DNA of 64,000 nt from Bacteroidota bacterium. GTDB taxonomy: Bacteria > Bacteroidota > Bacteroidia > Bacteroidales > Lentimicrobiaceae. Under the pieces are notes generated by a model, which searched no databases, was not told the origin of the DNA, and saw nothing but the letters and a program-made list of their open reading frames with translations. A program made the position numbers and the translations under genes. Numbering within the stretch: the first letter of the stretch is position 1; every line of letters starts with the position of its first letter. Below, piece by piece: positions 38,371-45,897 of the stretch. The DNA lies in NCBI GenBank assembly GCA_009773515.1, contig WSXX01000011.1:62001-126000 (forward strand). Direction: 5' to 3'.

Positions 38371-38420
38371 GCGACCTTCTAAAATTGACCAGCCGAAGCG
38401 ATTGTTTTAGATTCTGAGAG
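38371..38420. repeat. Direct repeat, second copy
   Basis: Same 50-base unit as 37983-38032, with the first 20 bases identical. It lies directly after the GCA-loop hairpins and a GCCGGGGCTTCGGC sequence. The two copies may flank a small element of about 390-440 bases. Confidence 0.75.
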
Positions 38421-38466
38421 GTAAAAAGTACCCGATTATTAATCAAAGTAAACCTCGTTTATAATC

Positions 38467-38494
38467 AAAAAAAAGCGCCCTGATTAAAGGCGCT
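38467..38494 (-). terminator. Intrinsic terminator of the orphan lipoprotein gene
   Basis: AGCGCC (38474-38479), 9-base loop, GGCGCT (38489-38494), then eight Ts on the minus strand, 22 bases past the stop. Confidence 0.88.
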
Positions 38495-38516
38495 CTTATT
38501 TGGTTGGTTGATTTAT

Positions 38517-39458
38517 TTATCGGAGAGGAAGATAAGACGTTCCGGTGTAAGTTCCGTTTACCCAGTCAACTTTGTAATGAGTAGGGCAGTCATCGCCGGT
38601 TACAGGTTGGTTGTTGCTGTCGAATCCAAAGGTTACTGTTGCACTTTTTGACGCAGACGGAATCTGATGAACTTTGATTCCTGATACCGGATTCCAATCG
38701 CATACTTGTTTGAAAACAACCGGCTGGTTTATCTGTGTGTAAAATTCTTCATTGTTGCGGTTGGTGCCCCAGACAACAAGATTACTGTATTCTCCTGATG
38801 TTCCGAAACCATCAACTGTCAGAACCAAGGTTCCTCTTGTTCCGGTATAAGTGCGCTGACGGGCTACATTCCAGATGCGGGTGGTATTGTTCCCGAAATT
38901 CACAACCATACTTCCTTCTACACGATGGGTAAGGGTAGTAAAATCGTTATGTCCCAGCATAAATATAAATCCCCCGGTAACATTGGTAAAGGTTTTATTG
39001 CTGTTGATAACGATGGTTTGTCCTGTTCCAACGCGTGTTACAGAAAAATCGATATAGCGCACATTTACACTTGCACCTTCCATTCCCCAGTGGGTGTTAA
39101 CCTGTTTCCTGATTTGTACCTGACCAGTGCGAAATCGTCTTTGATTGCAGGATAATCCATCATAAGTAATATATAAAGTGATGGTATCATTCACAACTGC
39201 GGTTGAATCGAGGGTGGCGTTACATGGAATTCCGTCAGTGGACTTAAGATTTCCTCCGTTATAACTGAGCACACCTTCAACATCCTGAAGAACTTCATTG
39301 GCAATGTCTTCCAGATTTGATTCATCGGCTGATAGCTGAGTAAGTGAAGTGGAATCGTTTTTTCCGTCTTCAAGTTTTTCTTTCTGGCACGAGGTAAGTG
39401 AAAATGCAGTTAATGCGAGCATTAAGGCAGCGGAACGAAAAAAAACTGATGTTTTCAT
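38517..39458 (-). CDS. Lipoprotein of unknown function
   Basis: A 313-residue protein with a signal ending in lipobox SLTSC (Cys24), so probably lipid-anchored. After an acidic, Ser-rich linker (about 25-75) the chain is beta-rich with many Thr, Asn and Val (SVNVRYIDFSVTRVGTGQTIVIN, RTYTGTRGTLVLTVDGFG) and ends YTGTSYLPLR. I do not recognise a family. It lies in the same direction as, and about 330 bases downstream of, the DUF4249 gene, with an inverted repeat between, so it is probably a separate unit; it could nonetheless be part of the same regulon. A strong terminator follows. Confidence 0.75.
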   Translation of the reverse strand: MKTSVFFRSAALMLALTAFSLTSCQKEKLEDGKNDSTSLTQLSADESNLEDIANEVLQDVEGVLSYNGGNLKSTDGIPCNATLDSTAVVNDTITLYITYDGLSCNQRRFRTGQVQIRKQVNTHWGMEGASVNVRYIDFSVTRVGTGQTIVINSNKTFTNVTGGFIFMLGHNDFTTLTHRVEGSMVVNFGNNTTRIWNVARQRTYTGTRGTLVLTVDGFGTSGEYSNLVVWGTNRNNEEFYTQINQPVVFKQVCDWNPVSGIKVHQIPSASKSATVTFGFDSNNQPVTGDDCPTHYKVDWVNGTYTGTSYLPLR

Positions 39459-39659
39459 GGTTTGTACGTTTTAGTGTTGACTATTTTTCTTTTGTTGAAG
39501 GCATTTTTACCTCCATGTTTCAGTAATAATACACAAGACCCTGTGTTTACCCTGAGACATCTTCAATATTTTTTTAAACTTTTTCATAATCTCCTGATAA
39601 TAAAATCACTGTGATTAAAGAAATTTAAAACCTGAGTCCACTCCGAATACTAAATTATT

Positions 39660-39751
39660 GCCACCAAACCCCGAAACCACTAAACCTTTCCATTTTTAAT
39701 ACATTGGTAAACAATAGTTTGTGCAATTTGGTGTTTTGGAGCTTTGGTGGC
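39660..39751. repeat. Imperfect inverted repeat (CACCAAA type)
   Basis: Left arm 39660-39684 (GCCACCAAACCCCGAAACCA...) and right arm 39727-39751 (ending TTTGGTGGC) match as inverted copies at about 19 of 25 bases. The outermost 9 bases are perfect. It lies between the DUF4249 gene and the orphan lipoprotein gene, in a gap of 330 bases with no gene. It may terminate the receptor operon or be a dispersed palindrome. Confidence 0.6.
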
Positions 39752-39789
39752 TAATCTTCTTTTTCGACTTTTCGGAGCAAGCTCAAACT

Positions 39790-40650
39790 TCAATGTTCCG
39801 TTTCGGACTTAAATGAGATAATACGTGCAATCTCAGTTTTGGTAGTAACGGCACAGGCTCCAAAATAACCAATTCCATTGCCACTCAGATTGGTTGGAAG
39901 GTTGGCCGAAGCCGAATTGAAATAACCTCCCTGCCATGCAGTTTCAGAAAGCAAAGCCCTGATGTAACCGGCATGTTCATCGGTAAGCGAATACCTGGTT
40001 TCGGTAATTATTGTTCCCGGCGGAAAAAGTACGGTTTCAAGCGCAGGCGCAAAAATCTGATTCACATCTAAAGTTGGAAGTGTATAATAGATGAGTCTGG
40101 CTGTTGTACTATCCTTTGGCAAATGCTCATAGCCTGCCACTCCTGACCAGTCGAGCTGTATTTCATACATCGCCGCACGCTTTGCATTGTATGTATTGGC
40201 CACCCAGATAATTCTGAAAAGTTTGGTGTTGCTGTGCCGGATATATCTGAGAAAAACAAAATCAGCGCCCGGCACCATTCCGGCTTTCGCTGAGATAATC
40301 TCACCCTGATAGCTGATCAGCAAAGAGTAAATACGCCCGGGTTTGCCAGTAAATTTCTGATCTGAAACATAAACACCGGGGCGTAAAATGTCCTCATAAA
40401 ATGAAACCACACCATCTGCAGAACTAACTATCAGATCTGCTCCGCTAACTGCCGGAGCAAATCCGTTGGGATCAGTAAATGGTCTGCTTAACCTGATTTC
40501 GTGATTTTTGTTCTCATTCGTGATATTTCCTTCAACTACAATCAGGTCAGGATTGTTGGTTTCAAGCGGCCAGTTCACTTCTCTTTCGCAGGATACCGAA
40601 ATGATTGCGAACACTGCTGTTAACAGGATTATGGTCAACCGTTTCATCAT
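39790..40650 (-). CDS. DUF4249 family outer-membrane-associated lipoprotein
   Basis: About 286 residues with lipobox SVSC (Cys21), then the DUF4249 pattern: LIVVEGNITNENKNHEIRLSRPF, a beta-rich domain with GADLIVSSADG and GKPGRIYSLLISY. DUF4249 genes in Bacteroidota typically follow TonB-dependent receptors, as here; they are thought to be surface or periplasmic partners of the receptor. The start overlaps the receptor stop (TGATG), indicating tight translational coupling. A second ATG one codon later and a GTG one codon earlier are alternatives. Ligand unknown. Confidence 0.88.
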   Translation of the reverse strand: MMKRLTIILLTAVFAIISVSCEREVNWPLETNNPDLIVVEGNITNENKNHEIRLSRPFTDPNGFAPAVSGADLIVSSADGVVSFYEDILRPGVYVSDQKFTGKPGRIYSLLISYQGEIISAKAGMVPGADFVFLRYIRHSNTKLFRIIWVANTYNAKRAAMYEIQLDWSGVAGYEHLPKDSTTARLIYYTLPTLDVNQIFAPALETVLFPPGTIITETRYSLTDEHAGYIRALLSETAWQGGYFNSASANLPTNLSGNGIGYFGACAVTTKTEIARIISFKSETEH

Positions 40651-43316
40651 CACTGAAATTTAAAAGTGTAGTTAATAGAAGGAATAACCCCGGCAACTGA
40701 AAGCTGTGTAGGAATAATTTCGTAGGAACCATCAAGATTTGAGGGTACCACAAAATCACCGTTGTCATTCATAATCTTATTGAAACCAACCGAAAACGGA
40801 TTCTCATGCCCGTAAGCATTGTAAAGCGAAAACACAAGGTTATGTTTGTAACGGCTTGCAGGTTTATTAAGCATTATCGAAACTGAGAGATCGAGACGAT
40901 GATAATCGGGAAAACGATCGTTGTGTTTCTTGCCATAAATTGGAATTACATAGCCATTGTATTCCATAAAACTCATCGGCGACGTAAAAGCAGCACCGCT
41001 CATATAACACCAGTTTGCCGCGAAATTCCATCTTTTTCCTGCTTTAAGCATAAGATTTGCAAACACCGAATGCGGACGATCGTAATAAGCAGGAAATTCA
41101 AAGTTGCCGTTTATTCCATCAATCGTTTTGAACGATCGTGCATAGGTGTAACCCAGCCACCCTGTAAACCGGCCTTCGTTGCGGCGTAAAAGTGCTTCCA
41201 CACCAAAAGACCTTGCAGCACCAAACCTTAACTCACCTTCAATCAATGGATTATAAAGCATATTGGCATGATCGCTGTAATCAATCTGATTTTGAAACCG
41301 TTTGTAAAAGCCTTCCATACTGAAGTTAATTCCTTTATTAAGCGTAAGAATATAACCTCCGGTGAGTTGATCGGCCTTCTGTGGCTTAATGTTGGGACCA
41401 GATGGAGCCCAGACTTCGAGAGAAGTAAATGGGCTTGTTGAATTCGACAACATCTGAATATACTGAGTTGTACGGCTGTAACCTGCAGTAAATGAGAGTC
41501 TTTTGCCCGCCGCCCAGATCACACTGAAACGCGGCTCAAGATTATAATATGGGGAGAAGTAACGTTTTCCGGCAACTTCAAGCGTATCGTAAACCTGATG
41601 AGATGCATCAAAAAAGTAAACATCAGCCGGACCAAAGTTTCGCCAGCTGCTGAAACGAAGACCGTACTTGAGTAAAAGCTTTTCACTCAGCTGTTGATCA
41701 TTGCTTACATAAAGGTTAATCGCCAGAGAGTTATACTTTTGAACAACAGGTGCGAAACGCTGAGTCTCTTCATCCGAAAAATGAACATTTCCGGGATCAG
41801 AGTGGTAGTTGGTCAGCTCAATTCCTGCTTTTATCGTATTTTCAGGATTCGGATACCAGGTAAGATCGTTTTTGAGCGTTCGTGAACGAATGGATGATTT
41901 CCAGTAATCGTCCTGCTGTCGCGAAATGTACAGATAGTAATTGTATTCACTGAAAATCGCGGTTGTATTTGAAAACAAGCGGTTGTTGAAAAGGTGATTC
42001 CAGCGCACAGTAGCTGTTGAATTGTCCCAGCTTATGCCAAAAGTGTTGACCGATGCGTTGGTGATGCGGCTGAAATCATCTTTGCCGGCATAGGCAGTAA
42101 TGAAAATCCTGTTTTTGTTGTTTATCTTGAAATTGATTTTTGCATTCAGGTCGAAAAAATCAATGGTAAACGATCGTCCATTTACATTGTTGTTATTCAG
42201 CCAGTTAAGATTCGATTTTCGTCCTGACAGGATAAAAGAGCTTTTCTCCTTGATAATCGGACCTTCAAGGGTAAGATCGGAAGTAAAAACACCCAGATTC
42301 CCTGAAAACCCGACATTTTTCAGGTTTCCGTCTCTGGCCCTGATGTCTATCACTGATGAAAGTCTTCCGCCAAATGAAGCCGGGAAATCGCCTTTATATG
42401 CTTTAACATCTTTAACAGCATCAGGCGCTATGGCGGTGAAATACCCAAAAAGATGAGCCGGATTAAAAATGGGCGCATCGTCAATAAGAACGAGGTTTTG
42501 ATCGTTGTTGCCACCGCGTACATAATAAAATGAAGATCCATCACCAAAAGCATTTATACCCGGTACAGACTGCAACGATTTCAGCACATCAATATTACCG
42601 GCAAAACCTGCCATGCGTTTCAATCCGCTTGCAGTTAACCTGACCTCTCCAGGCGAAGCCGATTCCATTCCCTGAATCTCTTTCTCCGAAACAATTACAA
42701 CTTCCTGAATATCAATTCCCGACTCCGGTAAACTAAAGTCTGTTTTAAAATTCTTAGTCAAACTGATAGTCTGATCGACAGGCGAATAACCCATCAATGA
42801 AATTCTGATACGATATTGCCCTTCGGTAAGCGTAAGTGAATAAAAGCCAAATCCATTGGTGGTTGTACCTTTATAAGTATTCAGATCGTAAATATTGGCA
42901 CCTACAAGTGCTTCACCATTTTTCTGGTCGCGAATGTAGCCGCTGATGGTGTATTTTTTGATTTCAGGCACTGACTTATCCCTGGTGGGAGACAACTTAT
43001 CCGGCTTCAGAATAACCTGATTATCAATTATCTTAAAACCTATTTCTAATGGACTGAGCAGTTCGGTCAATACCTGTCTCAGGGTTTTATCGGTGGTTTT
43101 TATACTCACTTTTTCGTCAAGCGGAAGCAGTCTGGGGTTGAATGAGAAATGTACATCTGCTTCTTTTTCGATTTCCGCCAATGCTTCGCGAAGGGTAACC
43201 CCGGTAAGATTCAGCGAAATCTTTTTCTGAGGCTGTTGAGCAAATAATACCGGAATGGCAGCCAAAAGTATGACTGCCATTAAGAAAGAGCGGTATTTTG
43301 TTGCAGTATTGCTCAA
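40650..43316 (-). CDS. TonB-dependent receptor with STN and carboxypeptidase-like domains
   Basis: An 888-residue outer-membrane active transporter. In order: signal peptide (about 1-26, ending IPVLFA), STN/secretin domain (about 32-105) that usually touches an anti-sigma factor, a CarboxypepD_reg-like beta sandwich (about 123-205), plug domain (about 225-335, with LKSLQSVPGINAFGDGSSFYYVRGG and LIDDAPIFNPAHLFG) and a 22-strand barrel to the terminal NYTFKFQ. The best start is TTG at 43314-43316, as it gives a signal peptide with a basic N-region; the ATG at 43280 would remove it. Together with the upstream FecR and ECF sigma genes this suggests trans-envelope signalling on ligand uptake. Ligand unknown. 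Confidence 0.92.
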   Translation of the reverse strand: MSNTATKYRSFLMAVILLAAIPVLFAQQPQKKISLNLTGVTLREALAEIEKEADVHFSFNPRLLPLDEKVSIKTTDKTLRQVLTELLSPLEIGFKIIDNQVILKPDKLSPTRDKSVPEIKKYTISGYIRDQKNGEALVGANIYDLNTYKGTTTNGFGFYSLTLTEGQYRIRISLMGYSPVDQTISLTKNFKTDFSLPESGIDIQEVVIVSEKEIQGMESASPGEVRLTASGLKRMAGFAGNIDVLKSLQSVPGINAFGDGSSFYYVRGGNNDQNLVLIDDAPIFNPAHLFGYFTAIAPDAVKDVKAYKGDFPASFGGRLSSVIDIRARDGNLKNVGFSGNLGVFTSDLTLEGPIIKEKSSFILSGRKSNLNWLNNNNVNGRSFTIDFFDLNAKINFKINNKNRIFITAYAGKDDFSRITNASVNTFGISWDNSTATVRWNHLFNNRLFSNTTAIFSEYNYYLYISRQQDDYWKSSIRSRTLKNDLTWYPNPENTIKAGIELTNYHSDPGNVHFSDEETQRFAPVVQKYNSLAINLYVSNDQQLSEKLLLKYGLRFSSWRNFGPADVYFFDASHQVYDTLEVAGKRYFSPYYNLEPRFSVIWAAGKRLSFTAGYSRTTQYIQMLSNSTSPFTSLEVWAPSGPNIKPQKADQLTGGYILTLNKGINFSMEGFYKRFQNQIDYSDHANMLYNPLIEGELRFGAARSFGVEALLRRNEGRFTGWLGYTYARSFKTIDGINGNFEFPAYYDRPHSVFANLMLKAGKRWNFAANWCYMSGAAFTSPMSFMEYNGYVIPIYGKKHNDRFPDYHRLDLSVSIMLNKPASRYKHNLVFSLYNAYGHENPFSVGFNKIMNDNGDFVVPSNLDGSYEIIPTQLSVAGVIPSINYTFKFQ

Positions 43317-43365
43317 CTTTGTGGTTCTGATTGTTAATGTGTTTTACAAAAAAAGGTAATCTCTG

Positions 43366-44382
43366 CTATTTGCAACCCGACCCGTAAATCACTGTTATCC
43401 CTTCATTTTCACGAAATTCCACATCCAGTGTATTCCCGATTATTCCAAGCACCGACTCAAGCGACTGATTATCAAAAGTGGCAGTCAGCCTGCAATTATT
43501 TAACAACTGATTATCAAGCACAAACTTCCTGCGATATACATTTGTCAATGTTTCTGCCACTTCCGTTAGGGAAGCATCATCAAAAGTAATTAAACGGGTT
43601 TTCCAGGCAAGATAATTCGGATCAGAAGTGGCACTTACTGCGATTTCCTTGTTTTTGACATTCAGCAAAGCCGATTCACCCGGATCTAGAAACTCTTTTT
43701 TATCCGGAGAACCGGCAAAATAAAGCGAAACTTTGCCCGTAGTGAGTACAACCTCTACAAGATCGGTATTTTCTTTGGCTCTTACGTTGAAAGCAGTCCC
43801 CAAGACCTCAATCCGTGCATCGTTTCCTGAAACTACAAAAGGAAGCGAAGCATCAGGTGTAACTTCAAAGTAAGCTTCACCGCTCAATTCCACGTCACGG
43901 GTATTTTTACCAAACCCTTTATTGTAGCTTATTTCAGATCCTGCACTCAATGTAACAATAGAACCATCGGGCAATGCATGGGCAAGAATTTCATTCTGCG
44001 CGGTAATAATAGTTTCACCTCCTGGTAGCAGAAACCAAAGTGCACCGGCAACAACCAGAATTACAGCAACAGCAGCAGCGTAATTCCAGGCAGTTATCAT
44101 TTTAATTATTTTACTCTTACTCCCTGACTTTGATTGTTTTACGGGTTCCGTATTCAGGTTTAGCTTCTCAGAAATGATTTTCCATTGCTGATCGATATCC
44201 GTTTTGTCATCAATCGCAACCTTTGCATTGAGCAACCAGGCATTATGTAATCCTTCAAACACCGAAAGATTGGCTTCATCAGCTGACAGCCATTGCGACA
44301 ACTCAAACATTTCTTCAGGCGTGGTTTCGCCTGAAAGATAGCGGGTTATCAGCGTTTCGTAATATGTAGAAGTATTTTCCAT
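43366..44382 (-). CDS. FecR-family anti-sigma factor
   Basis: A 338-residue single-pass membrane protein. A cytoplasmic N-terminal region (about 1-88, with YLSGETTPEE and LSQWLSADEANL) that would hold the ECF sigma, a transmembrane helix (AAAVAVILVVAGALWFLLP, about 99-118), the FecR beta domain (about 130-245; ALPDGSIVTLSAGSEISY, VSGNDARIEVLGTAFNVRA), and a C-terminal DUF4974 domain (about 265-335). Order and length fit Bacteroidota FecR proteins. It lies 63 bases after the sigma gene and 49 bases before the receptor gene. It is expected to pass a receptor signal to the sigma factor. Confidence 0.93.
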   Translation of the reverse strand: MENTSTYYETLITRYLSGETTPEEMFELSQWLSADEANLSVFEGLHNAWLLNAKVAIDDKTDIDQQWKIISEKLNLNTEPVKQSKSGSKSKIIKMITAWNYAAAVAVILVVAGALWFLLPGGETIITAQNEILAHALPDGSIVTLSAGSEISYNKGFGKNTRDVELSGEAYFEVTPDASLPFVVSGNDARIEVLGTAFNVRAKENTDLVEVVLTTGKVSLYFAGSPDKKEFLDPGESALLNVKNKEIAVSATSDPNYLAWKTRLITFDDASLTEVAETLTNVYRRKFVLDNQLLNNCRLTATFDNQSLESVLGIIGNTLDVEFRENEGITVIYGSGCK

Positions 44383-44445
44383 TGTGTTTTCCTGTAATTA
44401 ATACACCTGTAATCTGTTTTACCCTGACTCAAGACCGTGAATTTG

Positions 44446-44991
44446 TCAACGAAAATAAGTATGAATAAAAAATGCAAGCAGCGACATAAATCCAGCTAAT
44501 CGCAGGCGCAGGTGCTGCAGTGCTTTCGACATCTGTGTTTCAACCGTTTTTACCGAAATTCCAAGCTGAACTGCAATTTCATGATATTTTAGATTTTCGT
44601 TCCGGCTAAGCAAAAAAATCTCACGGCATTTCTCCGGAAGTTCATCAATTGCCGTTGCTATGCTTTTACGCAATTCCTTCTCAACCAGAAAATCAGAAGT
44701 TTTGCCATCACTTACCTCCGACAGCTGCTCAATCTGAAGCAGATTATTGTCGAACTTCCTGTTGTCGCGCAGATGGTTAAGACATTTATTGTGGATTGAA
44801 GTGGTCAGATACGATTTTACGGACTTCGAAGTATCAATAACATCGCGTTTTTCCCATAATCGGATAAATGAATCCTGTACAATTTCGCAAGCAGTTTCAT
44901 AATCTTTCACATACTTCATGGCAAAAAAGCACAAACCTTTGAATTCAGTGCGGAAAAGATTTTCGAAGGCTTCTTTGGTGAAGATTTGCAT
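44446..44991 (-). CDS. ECF RNA polymerase sigma factor (FecI-like)
   Basis: A 181-residue extracytoplasmic-function sigma factor of the Bacteroidota expansion type. Region 2 has FFAMKYVKDYETACEIVQDSFIRLWEKR (about 22-49), and region 4 has ELPEKCREIFLLSRNENLKYHEIAVQLGISVKTVETQMSKAL (about 117-159). A hydrophobic tail (FMSLLAFFIHTYFR) follows, as in many members. First gene of the sigma / FecR / TonB receptor / DUF4249 unit. Its -7 element is a housekeeping type, suggesting basal expression by RpoD. Confidence 0.93.
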   Translation of the reverse strand: MQIFTKEAFENLFRTEFKGLCFFAMKYVKDYETACEIVQDSFIRLWEKRDVIDTSKSVKSYLTTSIHNKCLNHLRDNRKFDNNLLQIEQLSEVSDGKTSDFLVEKELRKSIATAIDELPEKCREIFLLSRNENLKYHEIAVQLGISVKTVETQMSKALQHLRLRLAGFMSLLAFFIHTYFR

Positions 44992-45019
44992 ATGCAGAAA
45001 TTGCGATGTTTAATCAGGA

Positions 45020-45027
45020 CAAAAATA
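45020..45027 (-). promoter_or_regulatory. -7 promoter element of the ECF sigma gene
   Basis: Minus strand TATTTTTG, a perfect TAnnTTTG, 29 bases upstream of the ATG; -33 unclear. Confidence 0.45.
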
Positions 45028-45100
45028 AAATAATATCCGGGTAGTTCTGAATAAATGATCAAACGAAAGATGAGGTTGAATTATTATCGTTCATTAAAAC

Positions 45101-45194
45101 CGCAAGAATATCGCTAATTGCAAGTCAGGGCTTGACTTGATTTTACCTTGTTTTTGCAAAACGTTTGCTTTCAAGTGGTCAAACCCTGACTTGC
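45101..45194. repeat. Dispersed foldable repeat, copy B (partner at 4.55 kb)
   Basis: Non-coding. GCAAGTCAGGGCTTGAC (45120-45136) and GTCAAACCCTGACTTGC (45178-45194) form a 17-base stem with one mismatch. In the 41-base loop is a second small stem, GCAAA-ACG-TTTGC (near 45156-45168). 45135-45186 is 44/52 identical to 4589-4640. No coding potential. It lies between divergent sigma and nitroreductase genes. Confidence 0.75.
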
Positions 45195-45251
45195 TGATTT
45201 AAGGTCGTTGCGAATCAGCTCAGATTTATTTAACTTTCTGCTTGATTAACT

Positions 45252-45259
45252 TAACTTTG
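45252..45259 (+). promoter_or_regulatory. -7 promoter element of the nitroreductase gene
   Basis: TAACTTTG, a perfect TAnnTTTG, 25 bases before the ATG at 45285. The -33 position reads TTTA, a partial match. Confidence 0.55.
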
Positions 45260-45284
45260 CTGATGAAATTTTAGCCTAAAAAAT

Positions 45285-45836
45285 ATGACCTTTCAGGAAC
45301 TGATTCTTCTGCGACAGAGCGTGCGTCGCTATTCTTCAAAACCTGTTGAATCTGAAAAAATTAACCTGTGTCTTGAGGCTGCCCGATTGGCACCATCGGC
45401 AAGTAATTCACAACCATGGAAGTACATTGTGGTAACAGAAGAACCACTGCGCACCGAAATAGCCAAAGCAACCTTTACCGATATTCAGCTGATCAACAAA
45501 TTTACAATTCAGGCGCCGGTTATGGTGGTGATAGTGATTGAGAAAGCACGCTGGTTTACCCGTTTGGCCATGCAGGTCAAGAAAAAAGAGTGGCCTCTGA
45601 TCGACATCGGAATTACTTCTGAACATTTCTGCCTTCAAGCTACTGAACTAGGGCTTGGCACTTGTATGATCGGCTGGTTTGATGAGAAAAAAATCCAGAA
45701 ATTACTTGGAATTCCTTCTGACAGAACGATTGGGCTGGTGATTTCTATGGGTTATCCCGAAGACGGATATAAACAAAGGCTTAAAGTAAGAAAAAGCCTG
45801 GAAGAAATGGTGACCTGGAACAAGTATGAAAAATAG
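45285..45836 (+). CDS. Nitroreductase-family FMN oxidoreductase
   Basis: A 183-residue flavoprotein of the nitroreductase fold. The FMN phosphate site reads LRQSVRRYSSKPV, followed by ARLAPSASNSQPWKYIVV, and the second FMN region is LGLGTCMIGWFDEKKIQKLLGIP. The C-terminal half is short, as in the small NADH-dependent members. Substrates cannot be assigned. The following hexosaminidase gene begins 61 bases downstream of its stop and may be co-transcribed, although the two functions are not obviously related. Cytoplasmic. Confidence 0.92.
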   Translation: MTFQELILLRQSVRRYSSKPVESEKINLCLEAARLAPSASNSQPWKYIVVTEEPLRTEIAKATFTDIQLINKFTIQAPVMVVIVIEKARWFTRLAMQVKKKEWPLIDIGITSEHFCLQATELGLGTCMIGWFDEKKIQKLLGIPSDRTIGLVISMGYPEDGYKQRLKVRKSLEEMVTWNKYEK

Positions 45837-45897
45837 GATTACCTTCAAGTCTGCAAACAAAAGAAATGAAATTTCAAAATCCGAATCACTTCAAGAC

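Noticed and set aside
37870-38446. Open frames of 66 and 113 codons in the repeat-rich zone
   Set aside because: They run through palindromes and direct repeats, show no domain or signal, and the 113-codon frame reads antisense to the hairpins. Best explained as chance frames in repeats.
45826-45897. Hexosaminidase start at 45826 overlapping the nitroreductase gene
   Set aside because: It would place 24 polar residues before an otherwise classical signal peptide starting at 45898.
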